A DNA stretch of 64,000 nucleotides from an uncultured Cyclobacteriaceae bacterium (GTDB taxonomy: Bacteria > Bacteroidota > Bacteroidia > Cytophagales > Cyclobacteriaceae): contig CALSPM010000002.1 in the NCBI GenBank assembly GCA_943788235.1, positions 248,001-312,000 on the forward strand, read 5' to 3'. Positions 8,381-18,606 of this stretch are shown piece after piece (the first letter of the stretch is position 1; every line of letters starts with the position of its first letter). A model generated the notes under the pieces. It was not told the origin of the DNA. It did not search any database and was given only the letters and a program-made list of their open reading frames with translations. The position numbers were made by a program, and so were the translations under genes.

Positions 8381-8623
8381 ATGAGCGACTGCCCTTCACG
8401 AAAAAGTATTTTTTACACTGAACAGGAGGCCAAAGAAGCTTTGATCAGGATTCATGTCAAATACCAAAATTCCTCAACGAGAGCGTTTTATGCCTGTGAC
8501 CAATGTGGACATCTTCACTTGACTTCTTCTGGAGACATGGATGATACATTGAAGCAAGCAAAGCAAGAGGGTAGGATAGATGAACTCAGTGAATCCGACC
8601 ATTGGACGCGCAAGTTGAGCTGA
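8381..8623 (+). CDS. Small zinc-ribbon-like protein
   Basis: This 80-residue protein begins MSDCPSRKSIFYTEQEAKEA and later has YACDQCGHLHLTSSG. This C-x-x-x-K...EA...C-x-x-C-G-x-x-HLT pattern occurs in small proteins of bacteria and phages of unknown role that are thought to bind one zinc. The C-terminal half is charged and without a recognisable domain. A -7-like TACCTTTA lies about 50 bp upstream of the ATG. Function is unknown. Confidence 0.65.
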   Translation: MSDCPSRKSIFYTEQEAKEALIRIHVKYQNSSTRAFYACDQCGHLHLTSSGDMDDTLKQAKQEGRIDELSESDHWTRKLS

Positions 8624-8707
8624 TCAGTCTTAGGCCAAGGGTACCCAATTTATTAAACCGATTAAATCAGTTACCTTTATTACATATTGATGATTGTTTT
8701 AACCAAA

Positions 8708-10039
8708 ATGAATATAAGAAGGATCACTTATTTTATTTATCTATTTGCATCGATTGCTTCCAATGCCCAGATAAAAGCGCTCGTAGGTGGAACTTTGATA
8801 GATGGATTTGGGTCAACGCCTATTTTGAATAGCGTCATCATCATTGACGGGACACGTATTGCTGCCGTTGGTACATTAGGAAGTATTGAGGTTCCTGCAA
8901 GCGCCGAAATCATTTCGACCGAAGGCATGTCCGTTTTACCTGGACTTTGGGATATGCATGTGCATTTGATGATCAATGGCCATGCGGATTATGCGTATTG
9001 GGATAAAACTTATCCCCCCTTGTTCGAAAAAGTAATCATGCCTTCTTCTGCAAAACAACTGCTGATGGCCGGGGTGACAAGTGCGCGCGATTTAGGAGGT
9101 CCGCTCAAAGAAAGTCTGGCAGTCAGAGATGCCATTAATAGGGGAGAGATACCTGGACCGACCATGTATATGAGTGGGCCATTTATTCAAAAGCAACCCT
9201 ACCCCGGTACTGAACAGTTTAGATGGGGCGTGAATAGCCCTAAAGATGCTCGGGTCAAAGTAAAAGAACTTGTCGATGCCGGGGTAGACTGTATCAAGCT
9301 CATAGATCAAGATCAGATGACCGAAGAAGAAATATTCGCTATTGTAGATGAGGCGCACAAAGGAGGATTGACGGTAGTGGCTCACAGTCATCGACCAGAA
9401 GAAATTAGAAAAGGGTTGAAAGCAGGAGTAGATTGCTTTGAGCATACAGGATTATCTTCAGCTCCTGAGTATCCCGAAGATATATTGAATGCCATTAAGG
9501 AAAGGACTGCCCAAATGAATTTAGGACCCTTATATTGGACTCCTACCGTAGAAGGCTTGTATAATTATGAAGCCTTGAGAGATAATCCAGAGATTTTAGA
9601 TGGAGAAGATTGGCATCTGGGATTGCCGGACTCCGTCGTACTAGATATTAGAAATTCATTTACATACCCAGATCGATTGTCTTATTTTCAATTGACACCC
9701 ATGCGAAGACCTACTTTAGAAAAGAAAGTGAATCAGCTCAAAGAAGCAGGTGTCGTTTTGATGATTGGTACCGATAGTGGCATCCCTATGAAATTTCATA
9801 TCCAATCTACCTGGAATGAACTAGATGTATGGGTCAATGAATTTGGTTTTGATCCGATCTATACCATTAAAGCTGCTACCTATTGGCCGGCTAAGATGAT
9901 GGGAGTTGAAGCTGATTACGGCACCATCAGTGAGGGTAAATTTGCCGATATTATAGCCGTAAAGGGAAATGTACTGCGCCACATTAGTCTACTTCAAAGT
10001 GTTGATCTTGTGATTAAGCACGGAAGACAAGTCAAATAA
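8708..10039 (+). CDS. Secreted amidohydrolase-family metal-dependent hydrolase
   Basis: I chose ATG 8708 because it gives a proper signal peptide (NIRRITYFIYLFASIASNAQ); an ATG 21 bp upstream would extend it with no benefit. The 443-residue product has the amidohydrolase layout: a small beta domain at both ends, DMHVHL metal ligands, the His in VVAHSHR, FEHTG, and the metal-binding Asp in IGTDSG, ending ADIIAVKGN. Imidazolonepropionase- and prolidase-like relatives are common exported enzymes in Bacteroidota. The substrate is unknown. No linked genes point to a pathway. Confidence 0.88.
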   Translation: MNIRRITYFIYLFASIASNAQIKALVGGTLIDGFGSTPILNSVIIIDGTRIAAVGTLGSIEVPASAEIISTEGMSVLPGLWDMHVHLMINGHADYAYWDKTYPPLFEKVIMPSSAKQLLMAGVTSARDLGGPLKESLAVRDAINRGEIPGPTMYMSGPFIQKQPYPGTEQFRWGVNSPKDARVKVKELVDAGVDCIKLIDQDQMTEEEIFAIVDEAHKGGLTVVAHSHRPEEIRKGLKAGVDCFEHTGLSSAPEYPEDILNAIKERTAQMNLGPLYWTPTVEGLYNYEALRDNPEILDGEDWHLGLPDSVVLDIRNSFTYPDRLSYFQLTPMRRPTLEKKVNQLKEAGVVLMIGTDSGIPMKFHIQSTWNELDVWVNEFGFDPIYTIKAATYWPAKMMGVEADYGTISEGKFADIIAVKGNVLRHISLLQSVDLVIKHGRQVK

Positions 10040-10070
10040 AATAGGTCAAAGTCACGCTATTTTAAAAACT

Positions 10071-10112
10071 AAATACATTTGATTAATAGAAATATAAAAA
10101 TCAAATGTATTT
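10071..10112. repeat. 14-bp perfect inverted repeat
   Basis: AAATACATTTGATT (10071-10084) is repeated in inverted form as AATCAAATGTATTT (10099-10112) with a 14-base spacer. It lies between the amidohydrolase gene and the membrane protein gene. It is AT-rich and has no T-run, so it could be a weak terminator or a protein-binding site. Confidence 0.6.
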
Positions 10113-10133
10113 AAATCTTATCGTTTTTGATTC

Positions 10134-10141
10134 TAGTTTTG
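10134..10141 (+). promoter_or_regulatory. Possible -7 element before the membrane protein gene
   Basis: TAGTTTTG matches TAnnTTTG; no good -33 TTG is seen at the usual distance. It supports using ATG 10187 rather than a TTG at 10127 as start of the following gene. Confidence 0.35.
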
Positions 10142-10186
10142 CACCTTTCAATCAGCTATATTACGCGATTTAAACAACCTCTTTCT

Positions 10187-10627
10187 ATGCTCAGAGCTGT
10201 AAATTTTGTCAGATTATTGTCCATAGTGATTTTCTTAGGGACTTTAACCTTGGTGTACGCTTATTTAGATCCTTTAGTAAATTTTTCACTAGAGACTGAT
10301 AGGTTTACCCTGCACCGAACCGACTTTTTTTATCTGGGCGCATTGATTTTTTTGGTGATCAATATTTTTCTTTGGTTCTTGATTAAGATCGTAGCGCCTA
10401 AAATAGCGCAACGTTTTGGAATCCTCTCGGCTGGTTGGTTTGCTGCGCTTCCCGTCGTAGTCAATTTTTATATCTGTTTTTTGATAGGATTTCTCGGAGC
10501 ACTCAACAATACGTCAAGTCTTCAGCTAGCGAGTTATGCTTATTTAAATTATTTAGGTCCGATATTATTGACGATTTGGATGGGATTGGCAATTTATTTC
10601 ATGTCTACCAAAAAAAAATTAGACTAA
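10187..10627 (+). CDS. Four-helix integral membrane protein, unknown
   Basis: The frame opens at TTG 10127, but ATG 10187 is preferred because a TAGTTTTG -7 element lies between them. The 146-residue product starts MLRAVNFVRLLSIVIFLGT and has four predicted membrane helices (about 6-26, 48-68, 85-107 and 118-138) with short loops. I do not recognise a family or active-site motif. It stands alone, 140 bp before parE. Confidence 0.65.
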   Translation: MLRAVNFVRLLSIVIFLGTLTLVYAYLDPLVNFSLETDRFTLHRTDFFYLGALIFLVINIFLWFLIKIVAPKIAQRFGILSAGWFAALPVVVNFYICFLIGFLGALNNTSSLQLASYAYLNYLGPILLTIWMGLAIYFMSTKKKLD

Positions 10628-10769
10628 TTAAATACTTGTAATTCAACACTTTGATTGAATTTATTTAAATAATAGGTCGAATGTAAAACAAATATTTTTT
10701 AACAATACCTGCTTTTTTTTTATAATTTCCCATTTATTTACAGCAATCCAACATATTCAATTATTATAA

Positions 10770-12665
10770 ATGGCAACAAGTAATTCTAACTACACCGAAG
10801 AAAGTATAAAGTCCTTAGATTGGAAAGAACACATCCGACTTCGTCCTGGGATGTACATTGGTAAGTTGGGTGACGGTTCAGCGTATGATGACGGGATCTA
10901 TGTATTGGTCAAGGAAATCATAGACAATTGTGTAGATGAGCACATGATGGGCTTTGGTAAGACGATTGATATCAAGGTCAGTGATCATAAAGTTAAAATT
11001 AGAGATTATGGCAGGGGTATTCCTTTAGGAAAAGTCATCGATTGTGTTTCTAAGATTAATACAGGTGGTAAATATGACTCTGGGGCTTTTCAAAAATCAG
11101 TAGGTCTTAACGGAGTAGGTACTAAGGCGGTAAATGCCTTATCTAGTTATTTTAGGGTGCAGTCTTTTCGTGAGGGTAAGACTAAAATGGCTGAATTTAA
11201 TCAAGGAGAGGTTACCTCTGATGCTCAGGTAGTCAGTACTTCAGACCGAAATGGGACTTATATCACTTTTGAACCAGACAATGTCATTTTCAAAAATTTT
11301 CATTTTATTCCTGATTATTTAGATAATCTTATTTGGAATTATGCCTATTTGAATGCGGGTTTGACTTTAGTGCTTAATGGTAAAAAATATCATTCAGAGC
11401 ATGGCTTACTGGATCTTTTGCGAGGTAAGACAGATGAAGAAAGTATCAGATATCCTATCATGCACATGAAGGGAGATGATATTGAGATTGCCTTGACCCA
11501 TTCAAATCAATATGGAGAAGAATACTATTCCTTTGTAAATGGTCAATATACGACTCAAGGAGGGACGCATTTGGGCGCTTTTAGAGAATCCGTTGTCAAG
11601 ACAGTCAGAGACTTTTTTAAAAAGGATTTTGATGCGGCGGACGTCAGAGCAAGTATTGTGGCAGCCATCGCAATCAGAGTACAAGAGCCGGTATTTGAAT
11701 CTCAGACCAAGACCAAATTAGGATCTCAAAATTTAGGGCCAGAGGGACCTACAATGAGGACCTTCGTCAATGATTTTATCAAAAAGGAATTGGATAACTA
11801 CTTGCATCAAAACACTGAATCAGCAGGTTTGTTGTTAAAACGTATTTTGCAATCCGAGCGGGAGCGAAAGGAAATAGCAGGAATAAAAAAACTGGCAAAT
11901 GAGCGCGCCAAAAAAGCCAATCTGCACAACAAAAAGCTTAGAGATTGTCGGATACACCTCAATGATAAGAAATTAGCCGAAGAGCGCCGCAATGAGAGCA
12001 TGATTTTTATTACTGAGGGAGACTCGGCCAGTGGATCCATTACCAAGACTAGAGATGTACAAACTCAGGCCGTTTTTAGTTTGAGAGGAAAGCCCTTTAA
12101 TTGCTATGCCCACACCAAAAAGGTGGTGTATGAGAACGAAGAATTTAATTTATTGCAGCATGCCCTAAATATTGAAGACGGGCTAGATGGTTTGCGGTAT
12201 AAAAAAATCATTATCGCTACGGATGCGGATGTAGATGGGATGCACATTCGATTGCTCTTGTTGACTTATTTTTTGCAGTTTTTTCCTGAATTGGTCAGAA
12301 ACGGTCATGTGTTTATTTTGGATACCCCTCTTTTTCGCATTAGAAATAAAAAGGAAACATTGTACTGTTATGATGAGCAGGAACGTCAAACAGCGATTGA
12401 GAAATTGGGAAAAAATGCAGAAATCACTCGATTTAAAGGTTTGGGTGAAATTTCACCCAATGAATTTGCAGCTTTTATTGGAGAAGACATACGTCTTGAA
12501 CCTGTTATTTTGACAAAGGAAACTAAAATCAAAGATTTATTGTCTTTTTATATGGGAAAAAATACGCCAGATCGTCAGCAGTTCATCATTCATAAACTAA
12601 GGGTGGAGAAAGATTTGATTCATGAAGAAAAGGCAACTATATCAGAAGAATATGAGATTACGTAA
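10770..12665 (+). CDS. parE: DNA topoisomerase IV subunit B (ATPase)
   Basis: This 631-residue protein is the ATPase subunit of a type IIA topoisomerase that, with ParC, separates linked daughter chromosomes. Visible are the GHKL ATP-binding motifs ([30 protein letters not shown]), the TOPRIM Glu in TEGDSASGS (about 415) and the metal site DADVDGMHI (about 482). The length and the short C-terminus favour ParE rather than GyrB. The partner parC lies 1.3 kb downstream, with an unrelated lipoprotein gene between them that overlaps the end of parE by 14 bp. Confidence 0.92.
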   Translation: MATSNSNYTEESIKSLDWKEHIRLRPGMYIGKLGDGSAYDDGIYVLVKEIIDNCVDEHMMGFGKTIDIKVSDHKVKIRDYGRGIPLGKVIDCVSKINTGGKYDSGAFQKSVGLNGVGTKAVNALSSYFRVQSFREGKTKMAEFNQGEVTSDAQVVSTSDRNGTYITFEPDNVIFKNFHFIPDYLDNLIWNYAYLNAGLTLVLNGKKYHSEHGLLDLLRGKTDEESIRYPIMHMKGDDIEIALTHSNQYGEEYYSFVNGQYTTQGGTHLGAFRESVVKTVRDFFKKDFDAADVRASIVAAIAIRVQEPVFESQTKTKLGSQNLGPEGPTMRTFVNDFIKKELDNYLHQNTESAGLLLKRILQSERERKEIAGIKKLANERAKKANLHNKKLRDCRIHLNDKKLAEERRNESMIFITEGDSASGSITKTRDVQTQAVFSLRGKPFNCYAHTKKVVYENEEFNLLQHALNIEDGLDGLRYKKIIIATDADVDGMHIRLLLLTYFLQFFPELVRNGHVFILDTPLFRIRNKKETLYCYDEQERQTAIEKLGKNAEITRFKGLGEISPNEFAAFIGEDIRLEPVILTKETKIKDLLSFYMGKNTPDRQQFIIHKLRVEKDLIHEEKATISEEYEIT

Positions 12666-13896
12666 AAAGGTAAAAACTATTATTTTATCTAACTTGTTTT
12701 TGCTCCTTGGTCTATTTTTGACCTCATGTGATAACGAAGAGGCATTGATTGGACTGCAGGAGGAAGATCAAATACCAGTTCGCTTGATTTCAGCCAATAA
12801 AATGAGTAAACCATCGAAAACTAATATCAGTAGTTTAATTTCCTCTAGTGGTCTGGACTTTCCGCTATCTCAGATGAAATATGATGTCCAAATATGGGAA
12901 ATAACTTATGAGACACTCTATAAAGGATCTAATATAGTGGCTTCTGGCATGGCATATATACCTCTTGGAGACGGATATAAATTTAGTTACCTAACATTTG
13001 CACGTGGTACCATTGCAGCAAATAATGAGGCGCCAAGTGAATTGTCAATGGTGGATATTCAAACATTTTTATATGCAGCGATGGCTTCAACAGGTCTTAT
13101 CACAGTGGTACCTGATCTTATAGGATTTGGTAGTTCTAAGGAGATCATGCACCCTTATTATGTTGAGGAAACCTCTGCTTTGGCAGTGATTGATGGACTC
13201 AGAGCCGTTAGAGAATTGCTAAAACAAGAAGAAATCAACTCGGATGAAGAGTTATATTTGAGCGGTTACTCTGGGGGTGGGTATGTGACTATGGCTACAC
13301 ATAAATACATAGAAGAGTATGATCTTGAATATTTTGATTTGAAGGCGTCTTTTCCAGCAGCAGGAGGCTATGATATGAAGGGTGTGCGTGATTTTTTCTT
13401 TGACCAAGAAGTATATGAAACCCCTTATTTCATGGCTTATATTGCAGAATCTTACCGAACGTATTACGATATTGATTCGTCCTTGGCACAACAAATTTTT
13501 AATGAACCCTATGCACAACGAATCATAAATATCTTTGATGGCCTTTCTGATGGATCTCAGATAAACAGTCAGTTGAATGACAGCGTGGCTGTATTGATTG
13601 CACCCGGATATTTGTCAGAACCTGATAATGAAAAATACTCAGAAATTTCTCAACTTTTTGAGCAGAACAGTTTATTAGATTGGATACCAGAGACTCCCAT
13701 GTACTTGTATCATGGAGATGCTGATATAACGGTCCCTTATCAAAATACCATAGATACTTATGATGCTTTCATGGCCTCTAGAGCTTCGCCTGAGATCATT
13801 ACATTGACCACTATTGAAGGCGCAGATCATTATACTGGTTTTGTCCCGTATTTAGAAAGCTTTATGAATACAATTATGAAATTTGAGGGGAAATAA
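12652..13896 (+). CDS. Alpha/beta-hydrolase lipoprotein (esterase or lipase-like)
   Basis: ATG 12652 gives a lipoprotein signal ([12 protein letters not shown], lipobox LTSC), so the protein should be anchored in the envelope; an ATG at 12622 would lie further inside parE. The 414-residue product has an alpha/beta-hydrolase fold with nucleophile elbow GYSGGG, acid in [11 protein letters not shown] and His in GADHYTG. This resembles secretory lipase/carboxylesterase proteins of Bacteroidota. Its start overlaps the end of parE by 14 bp and parC starts 34 bp after it, so it seems co-transcribed with topoisomerase IV. No functional link is obvious. Confidence 0.85.
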   Translation: MRLRKKVKTIILSNLFLLLGLFLTSCDNEEALIGLQEEDQIPVRLISANKMSKPSKTNISSLISSSGLDFPLSQMKYDVQIWEITYETLYKGSNIVASGMAYIPLGDGYKFSYLTFARGTIAANNEAPSELSMVDIQTFLYAAMASTGLITVVPDLIGFGSSKEIMHPYYVEETSALAVIDGLRAVRELLKQEEINSDEELYLSGYSGGGYVTMATHKYIEEYDLEYFDLKASFPAAGGYDMKGVRDFFFDQEVYETPYFMAYIAESYRTYYDIDSSLAQQIFNEPYAQRIINIFDGLSDGSQINSQLNDSVAVLIAPGYLSEPDNEKYSEISQLFEQNSLLDWIPETPMYLYHGDADITVPYQNTIDTYDAFMASRASPEIITLTTIEGADHYTGFVPYLESFMNTIMKFEGK

Positions 13897-13930
13897 GTGA
13901 GCAATAACGCGAATAGAATGATTAAGAAAT

Positions 13931-16507
13931 ATGGATGAAGATTTAAAAGAGGATGAGATTCACGAAGTACTTCCTGTCACTGGGATGTATGAAAATTGGT
14001 TTCTTGATTATGCTTCTTATGTAATTCTTGAAAGAGCGGTTCCTGCCATAGAGGATGGCTTAAAACCGGTACAAAGAAGAATTTTGCATGCTATGAAAGA
14101 ATTAGATGATGGTCGCTTCAATAAGGTGGCCAACATCATCGGAACGACTATGCAATTCCACCCTCACGGAGACGCCTCCATCGCAGATGCAATTGTAAAC
14201 TTAGGCCAAAAAGATTTATTGATTGAAATGCAAGGCAACTGGGGAGATGTACGTACTGGCGATGGTGCTGCAGCCTCTAGGTATATTGAGGCACGCTTGT
14301 CAAAGTTTGCCTTAGATGTTATTTTTAATGCGCAGACCACCAGTTGGCAATTGTCCTATGATGGACGTAAAAAAGAACCAGTTACTTTTCCTGTCAAGTT
14401 TCCTTTGTTACTTTCTCAAGGAGTAGAGGGTATTGCCGTGGGACTTTCAACCAAAATGTTACCCCACAATTTTATAGAGTTGCTCAATGGCTGTATCAGT
14501 ATTTTAAAAGGAAGATCTGTAAAGTTATTCCCTGATTTCCAAACAGGAGGCAAAATAGATGTATCGGATTATAATGATGGCCAGAGAGGGGGCAAGGTCC
14601 GTGTAAGAGCGGTCATAGAAGAGGATGACAGTAAGACCTTATTGATCAAAGAAATCCCCTATGGCACGACTACCTCATCGCTGATTGACTCCATCGTGAA
14701 GGCTAATGACAAAGGAAAAATAAAAATCAAACAAGTCATTGATAATACCGCAGCTGAAATTGAGATTAAAATTGTATTGGCCAGTGGTGTGTCCCCCAAT
14801 ATCACGATTGATGCTTTATATGCCTTTACTGATTGTGAGGTATCTATCTCACCCAATGCCTGTATCATTATCGCAGATAAGCCCCATTTTGTTGGGATCA
14901 AAGAAATCCTTAAGCACAGTGTGGATCAAACGGGAGATCTTTTGAAGCAGGAGCTAGAAATACGTAAAAATGAGCTCCTTGAAAAGATTTTATTTTTTTC
15001 TCTAGAAAAAATATTTATTGAAAATAAGATTTATCGGGATATTGAAGAGGCTGAAACATGGGAAGCCGTACTTCAAGCGATTGACCAGGGTTTAACCCCC
15101 TTTAAATTGGAATTTTATCGCCAGATCGCTGAGGAAGATTTGGTTCGTCTGACGGAGATTAAAATCAAGAGAATCTCAAAGTTTGATGCTTTTAAGGCAG
15201 ATGAATTGATGAATAAGCTTCAAGAGGAACTCAAGCAGACGCTTTACAATCTAGATCATTTGACTGAATTTACGATCTCATATTATTTGCGGTTACTCGA
15301 GAAATACGGTAAGGGAAAAGAAAGAAAAACTGAAATTGCAAATTTTGATACCATTAAAGCCGCTTTTGTAGCAGCTAACAATGCTAAGCTTTATGTAAAC
15401 AGGCAGGAAGGTTTTATAGGGATGGGTCTTAAGAAAGACGAATTCATCTCTGAATGTTCAGATATTGATGAAGTCATTGTTTTTAGAAATGATGGGGTCT
15501 GTGTGGTTAGCCGAATTCAGGATAAAGTTTTTGTTGGCAAAGGGATCATCCATGTTGCTGTTTATAAGAAAGGAGACGAACGCATGGTGTATAATATGAT
15601 CTATAAAGACGGATCTTCAGGTAGATCTATGATTAAGCGATTCAATATAATGAGTGTGACCCGAGACAAGGAGTATCGTTTGGTCAAAGATGCGAAAGGA
15701 TCTAAAGTATTGTATTTTACGGCTAATCCTAATGGAGAGGCAGAGGTAGTTACCGTGAATTTAACTGCGGCGAGTACGGCGAGAAAGAAAGTTTTTGACA
15801 TTGATTTTGCAGATTATGAAATCAAAGGTCGCTTGGCATCTGGAAACATAGTGACTAAGTATTCTGTTAGAAAGGTACAGCTGAAAACGGCAGGGGCGTC
15901 TACTTTGGGTGGACTAGATATTTGGTATGATGAAGTTATTGGTCGTTTAAATAGGGACGAGAGGGGTCTGCATTTAGGTAATTTCAAAGCAGAAGATTTG
16001 ATCATTGTTTTTTATTTTGACGGTCATTATGAGTTGACCACATTTGAAATGAGTAATCGTTATGAATCCAAAAACATATGCCATTTGACTAAATTTATAC
16101 CTGAGGCTATCATTACAGGTATCTATCAAGAAGGTATTACCAAAGCTTTTTTTATCAAAAGATTTAAAATCGAGACTGTTAAAACACAAAAATCTTTTTT
16201 CTTCATCTCTGAGACCAAAAATTCAAAATTATATTTTGCCAGTGATGCGGTAAAAGTAAAAGCCACTGTGACGTTTAAGGAGAAAAACAAAAAGATACAG
16301 AAAATTTTAAATTTGGATACTTTAATAGATGTCAAAGGCAGGAAAGCCTTGGGAAATAAATTTCCCTTACAAAATGTAGTCAAAATTGAAGCCGTTGTCA
16401 ATGAGGGTGAACTTGACAAACCTGAAAAGGGAGATATTGAATTATTAAAATCTTTTATTCAAGAAGAGGTAGAGCGTGAAGATAATCAAATAGGGTTATT
16501 TGATTAA
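13931..16507 (+). CDS. parC: DNA topoisomerase IV subunit A
   Basis: This 858-residue breakage-reunion subunit pairs with ParE. The catalytic Tyr is Tyr118 in AAASRYIEARL, after the winged-helix signature LKPVQRRILHAM (about 44-55) and HPHGDASIADA. The GyrA-type C-terminal beta-pinwheel follows (about 500-810), with repeats such as VVSRIQDKVFVGKG but no clear GyrA box, supporting ParC over GyrA. The C-terminal acidic tail ends EREDNQIGLFD. It is the third gene of the parE-esterase-parC run. Confidence 0.92.
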   Translation: MDEDLKEDEIHEVLPVTGMYENWFLDYASYVILERAVPAIEDGLKPVQRRILHAMKELDDGRFNKVANIIGTTMQFHPHGDASIADAIVNLGQKDLLIEMQGNWGDVRTGDGAAASRYIEARLSKFALDVIFNAQTTSWQLSYDGRKKEPVTFPVKFPLLLSQGVEGIAVGLSTKMLPHNFIELLNGCISILKGRSVKLFPDFQTGGKIDVSDYNDGQRGGKVRVRAVIEEDDSKTLLIKEIPYGTTTSSLIDSIVKANDKGKIKIKQVIDNTAAEIEIKIVLASGVSPNITIDALYAFTDCEVSISPNACIIIADKPHFVGIKEILKHSVDQTGDLLKQELEIRKNELLEKILFFSLEKIFIENKIYRDIEEAETWEAVLQAIDQGLTPFKLEFYRQIAEEDLVRLTEIKIKRISKFDAFKADELMNKLQEELKQTLYNLDHLTEFTISYYLRLLEKYGKGKERKTEIANFDTIKAAFVAANNAKLYVNRQEGFIGMGLKKDEFISECSDIDEVIVFRNDGVCVVSRIQDKVFVGKGIIHVAVYKKGDERMVYNMIYKDGSSGRSMIKRFNIMSVTRDKEYRLVKDAKGSKVLYFTANPNGEAEVVTVNLTAASTARKKVFDIDFADYEIKGRLASGNIVTKYSVRKVQLKTAGASTLGGLDIWYDEVIGRLNRDERGLHLGNFKAEDLIIVFYFDGHYELTTFEMSNRYESKNICHLTKFIPEAIITGIYQEGITKAFFIKRFKIETVKTQKSFFFISETKNSKLYFASDAVKVKATVTFKEKNKKIQKILNLDTLIDVKGRKALGNKFPLQNVVKIEAVVNEGELDKPEKGDIELLKSFIQEEVEREDNQIGLFD

Positions 16508-16543
16508 AATGATCGGTAAAAGGGTACCTAATTATAAATACTT

Positions 16544-16551
16544 TAGCTTTG
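16544..16551 (+). promoter_or_regulatory. Possible -7 element before the SanA/YdcF gene
   Basis: TAGCTTTG matches the TAnnTTTG consensus, 30 bp before the GTG start. The -33 TTG is missing at the expected distance. Confidence 0.4.
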
Positions 16552-16580
16552 TTGGGAAATAACAAACAAATTAACCGGTT

Positions 16581-17213
16581 GTGAAAAAATGGTTTAAACG
16601 GATGTTTGTTTCTTTGGGAATTGGATTTTTATTCATATTATCTCTCAATATTTGGATATTACTCAGTACCTCAGAACAAATATTCAAAGAGGAGGCTTGG
16701 CCACCTGCCCAAAGGGTGGGCTTAGTGCTTGGTACTTCTCGATTTTCGGCGAAGGGGATCAAAAATGAATTTTTTGAAGAGCGGATGAATGCTGCGGCCA
16801 AGCTCTTTGAGCTCGGAATTATAAGTCATATCCTGGTCAGTGGTGATAATAGGAGTATATACTACAACGAGCCTCTTGACATGCTTAACGCGTTGAAAGA
16901 AAGGGGTATTCCTGAATCAGCAGTTACTTTAGATTATGCTGGATTGAGAACTTTAGATTCGATAGTGCGTTGCGCACAGATATTTGGACAATCCAATTTC
17001 ATTATCATTACCCAAGAATTTCATTTGTATCGGGCGCTGTTTATAGCTAATTATCATGGATTAAAAGCCTATGGATTTTCACCAAAATCGGCTAGGGTAT
17101 CGGTACCTATAAAAGTGAGGATACGAGAACTGATCGCTCGTGTTTTGGCAGTTTTAGATCTTTATGTTTGGAACAAAAAACCTGAAATTATGGGTAATTT
17201 GAGTCCTATCTGA
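16581..17213 (+). CDS. SanA/YdcF/ElyC family membrane protein
   Basis: This 210-residue protein has one N-terminal membrane helix (about 10-30) followed by the DUF218 domain. Diagnostic segments are VGLVLGTSR, the SGDN motif with the following acidic P-x-D-M pattern, ERGIPESAV, and LDSIVRCAQIFG. SanA in enteric bacteria affects envelope barrier function and vancomycin tolerance; the enzymatic activity is not established. The start is GTG at 16581, about 30 bp after a TAGCTTTG -7 element. It is an independent gene. Confidence 0.85.
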   Translation: MKKWFKRMFVSLGIGFLFILSLNIWILLSTSEQIFKEEAWPPAQRVGLVLGTSRFSAKGIKNEFFEERMNAAAKLFELGIISHILVSGDNRSIYYNEPLDMLNALKERGIPESAVTLDYAGLRTLDSIVRCAQIFGQSNFIIITQEFHLYRALFIANYHGLKAYGFSPKSARVSVPIKVRIRELIARVLAVLDLYVWNKKPEIMGNLSPI

Positions 17214-17309
17214 AAAATGAATCAAGAAAAAATAAGTTTTTAATTTAAAATTATTGATGGGTTATTTTTTGATGTATTTTCGTAAGGATAAAAAAGAATA
17301 AACAATAGC

Positions 17310-17771
17310 ATGTTAAAGGAATTTGAAGAATTACGTGAGGATGAAATTGATTTGATGTTGAGCGTTCCTATTCTCGTCTCTGTTTTGATTGCCGGTGCAG
17401 ATGGTAATATCGATCAGAAAGAGAAAAAAGAAGCTATTTTGTTGGCGCATACCAAGCAGCAACATGTGACCAAGCAGTTAGCTGGCTATTATCAACTAGT
17501 CGGACAAAATTTTGAAGAAAAATTACTTACTTGTATTGCAAAAACATCAGATGATTTAGAAATAAGGAACGGTGATATCATCCAAGAATTGAGAAAATTA
17601 AATTTGATTTTACCCAAACTGGATAAGCATTTTGCAATTAAATTTTATGATAGTATCGAAGATTGGGCCAAGCGGATCGCAGAGGCCTCTGGAGGTATTT
17701 TGGGTTATATGTCAGTCACGTACGAGGAGGCTAAATTATTAACCTTGAAAATGATTCGTTCTCCTCAATAA
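17310..17771 (+). CDS. TerB-like all-helical protein
   Basis: This 153-residue protein has the look of a TerB-like domain: an acidic helix-turn with VLIAGADGNIDQKEKKEA near residue 30, as in TerB and DUF533 proteins where Asp residues bind metal, and a later SVTYEEAKLLTLKM. No membrane segment or signal peptide is present. The similarity is by pattern only, and no tellurite genes lie nearby. Function is unknown. Confidence 0.55.
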   Translation: MLKEFEELREDEIDLMLSVPILVSVLIAGADGNIDQKEKKEAILLAHTKQQHVTKQLAGYYQLVGQNFEEKLLTCIAKTSDDLEIRNGDIIQELRKLNLILPKLDKHFAIKFYDSIEDWAKRIAEASGGILGYMSVTYEEAKLLTLKMIRSPQ

Positions 17772-17833
17772 AATAGGAATCATTTATTTTTACATAAAAC
17801 TTAGAAGGTTTATGCTTAACGTGATTAAACTAT

Positions 17834-18391
17834 ATGCACCCTGCAGCTAGATTTTCCGTTCTTAGGCCCTTCAGATTTCTCATGCTGATGTGGCTTTTTT
17901 TTTCGGTTAGTTTCTTTTTTAATATTGACTTTGGCTTTTTGGGTATTTTACCTAGAAGTTATTTTGGTATCATTGGAATATTCACGAGTCCATTGATTCA
18001 TGGAAATTTGAATCATATATCCTCCAACTCAGTACCCGTATTATTTTTGGGAACGATTCTTTATTTTTTTTATCCCAATATTGCTAATAGGATATTTCTA
18101 CAATGCTATTTTTTTACCAATATCTTAGTTTGGTTTTTTGGAAGAACATTTCTTCATATTGGCGCAAGTGGCTTGATTTATGCATTAGCTTTTTTTTTAA
18201 TTTCCATTGGTTTTTTTGAGGGTAAATTTAGAGCACTGATTATTTCTATCTCAGTTCTGGCTGTTTATGGTAGTTTGGTTTATACTGTTTTTGATTTCAA
18301 TCAAGCGATCAGTTGGGAATCCCATGTGTTTGGGGCTTTGGTAGGGGTAACATCTGCTTACAGCATTAAAAAGTACGGACATTTAGCCTAG
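17834..18391 (+). CDS. Rhomboid-family intramembrane serine protease
   Basis: This 185-residue protein has six predicted membrane helices and the rhomboid catalytic residues: HGNLNHISSNSVPVL (His and Asn of helix 2), the nucleophile in GASGLIYAL and the general base in SWESHVFGALVG. It belongs to the short bacterial six-helix rhomboids that cleave membrane proteins within the bilayer. The substrate is unknown. It is the last ordinary gene before a long gene-poor stretch. Confidence 0.88.
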   Translation: MHPAARFSVLRPFRFLMLMWLFFSVSFFFNIDFGFLGILPRSYFGIIGIFTSPLIHGNLNHISSNSVPVLFLGTILYFFYPNIANRIFLQCYFFTNILVWFFGRTFLHIGASGLIYALAFFLISIGFFEGKFRALIISISVLAVYGSLVYTVFDFNQAISWESHVFGALVGVTSAYSIKKYGHLA

Positions 18392-18606
18392 CGATAGATA
18401 TAGTTTTAGTATTTCTAGTCAAGAATAAAAGATCGTTGGATAGATCAATGATCCATTTCTCACTAATAGAAACTAATGAGTAACGCCTCGTGTACTGATT
18501 CAAAAGGTGAAATAGTTCTAGCAAGAATTAATAAGAAAGGCATTCGCGGCTTCAGCCAGTAATATGGCGTGATAAACTGTAGGAAATTTGGTAATGTTCA
18601 CAAATG

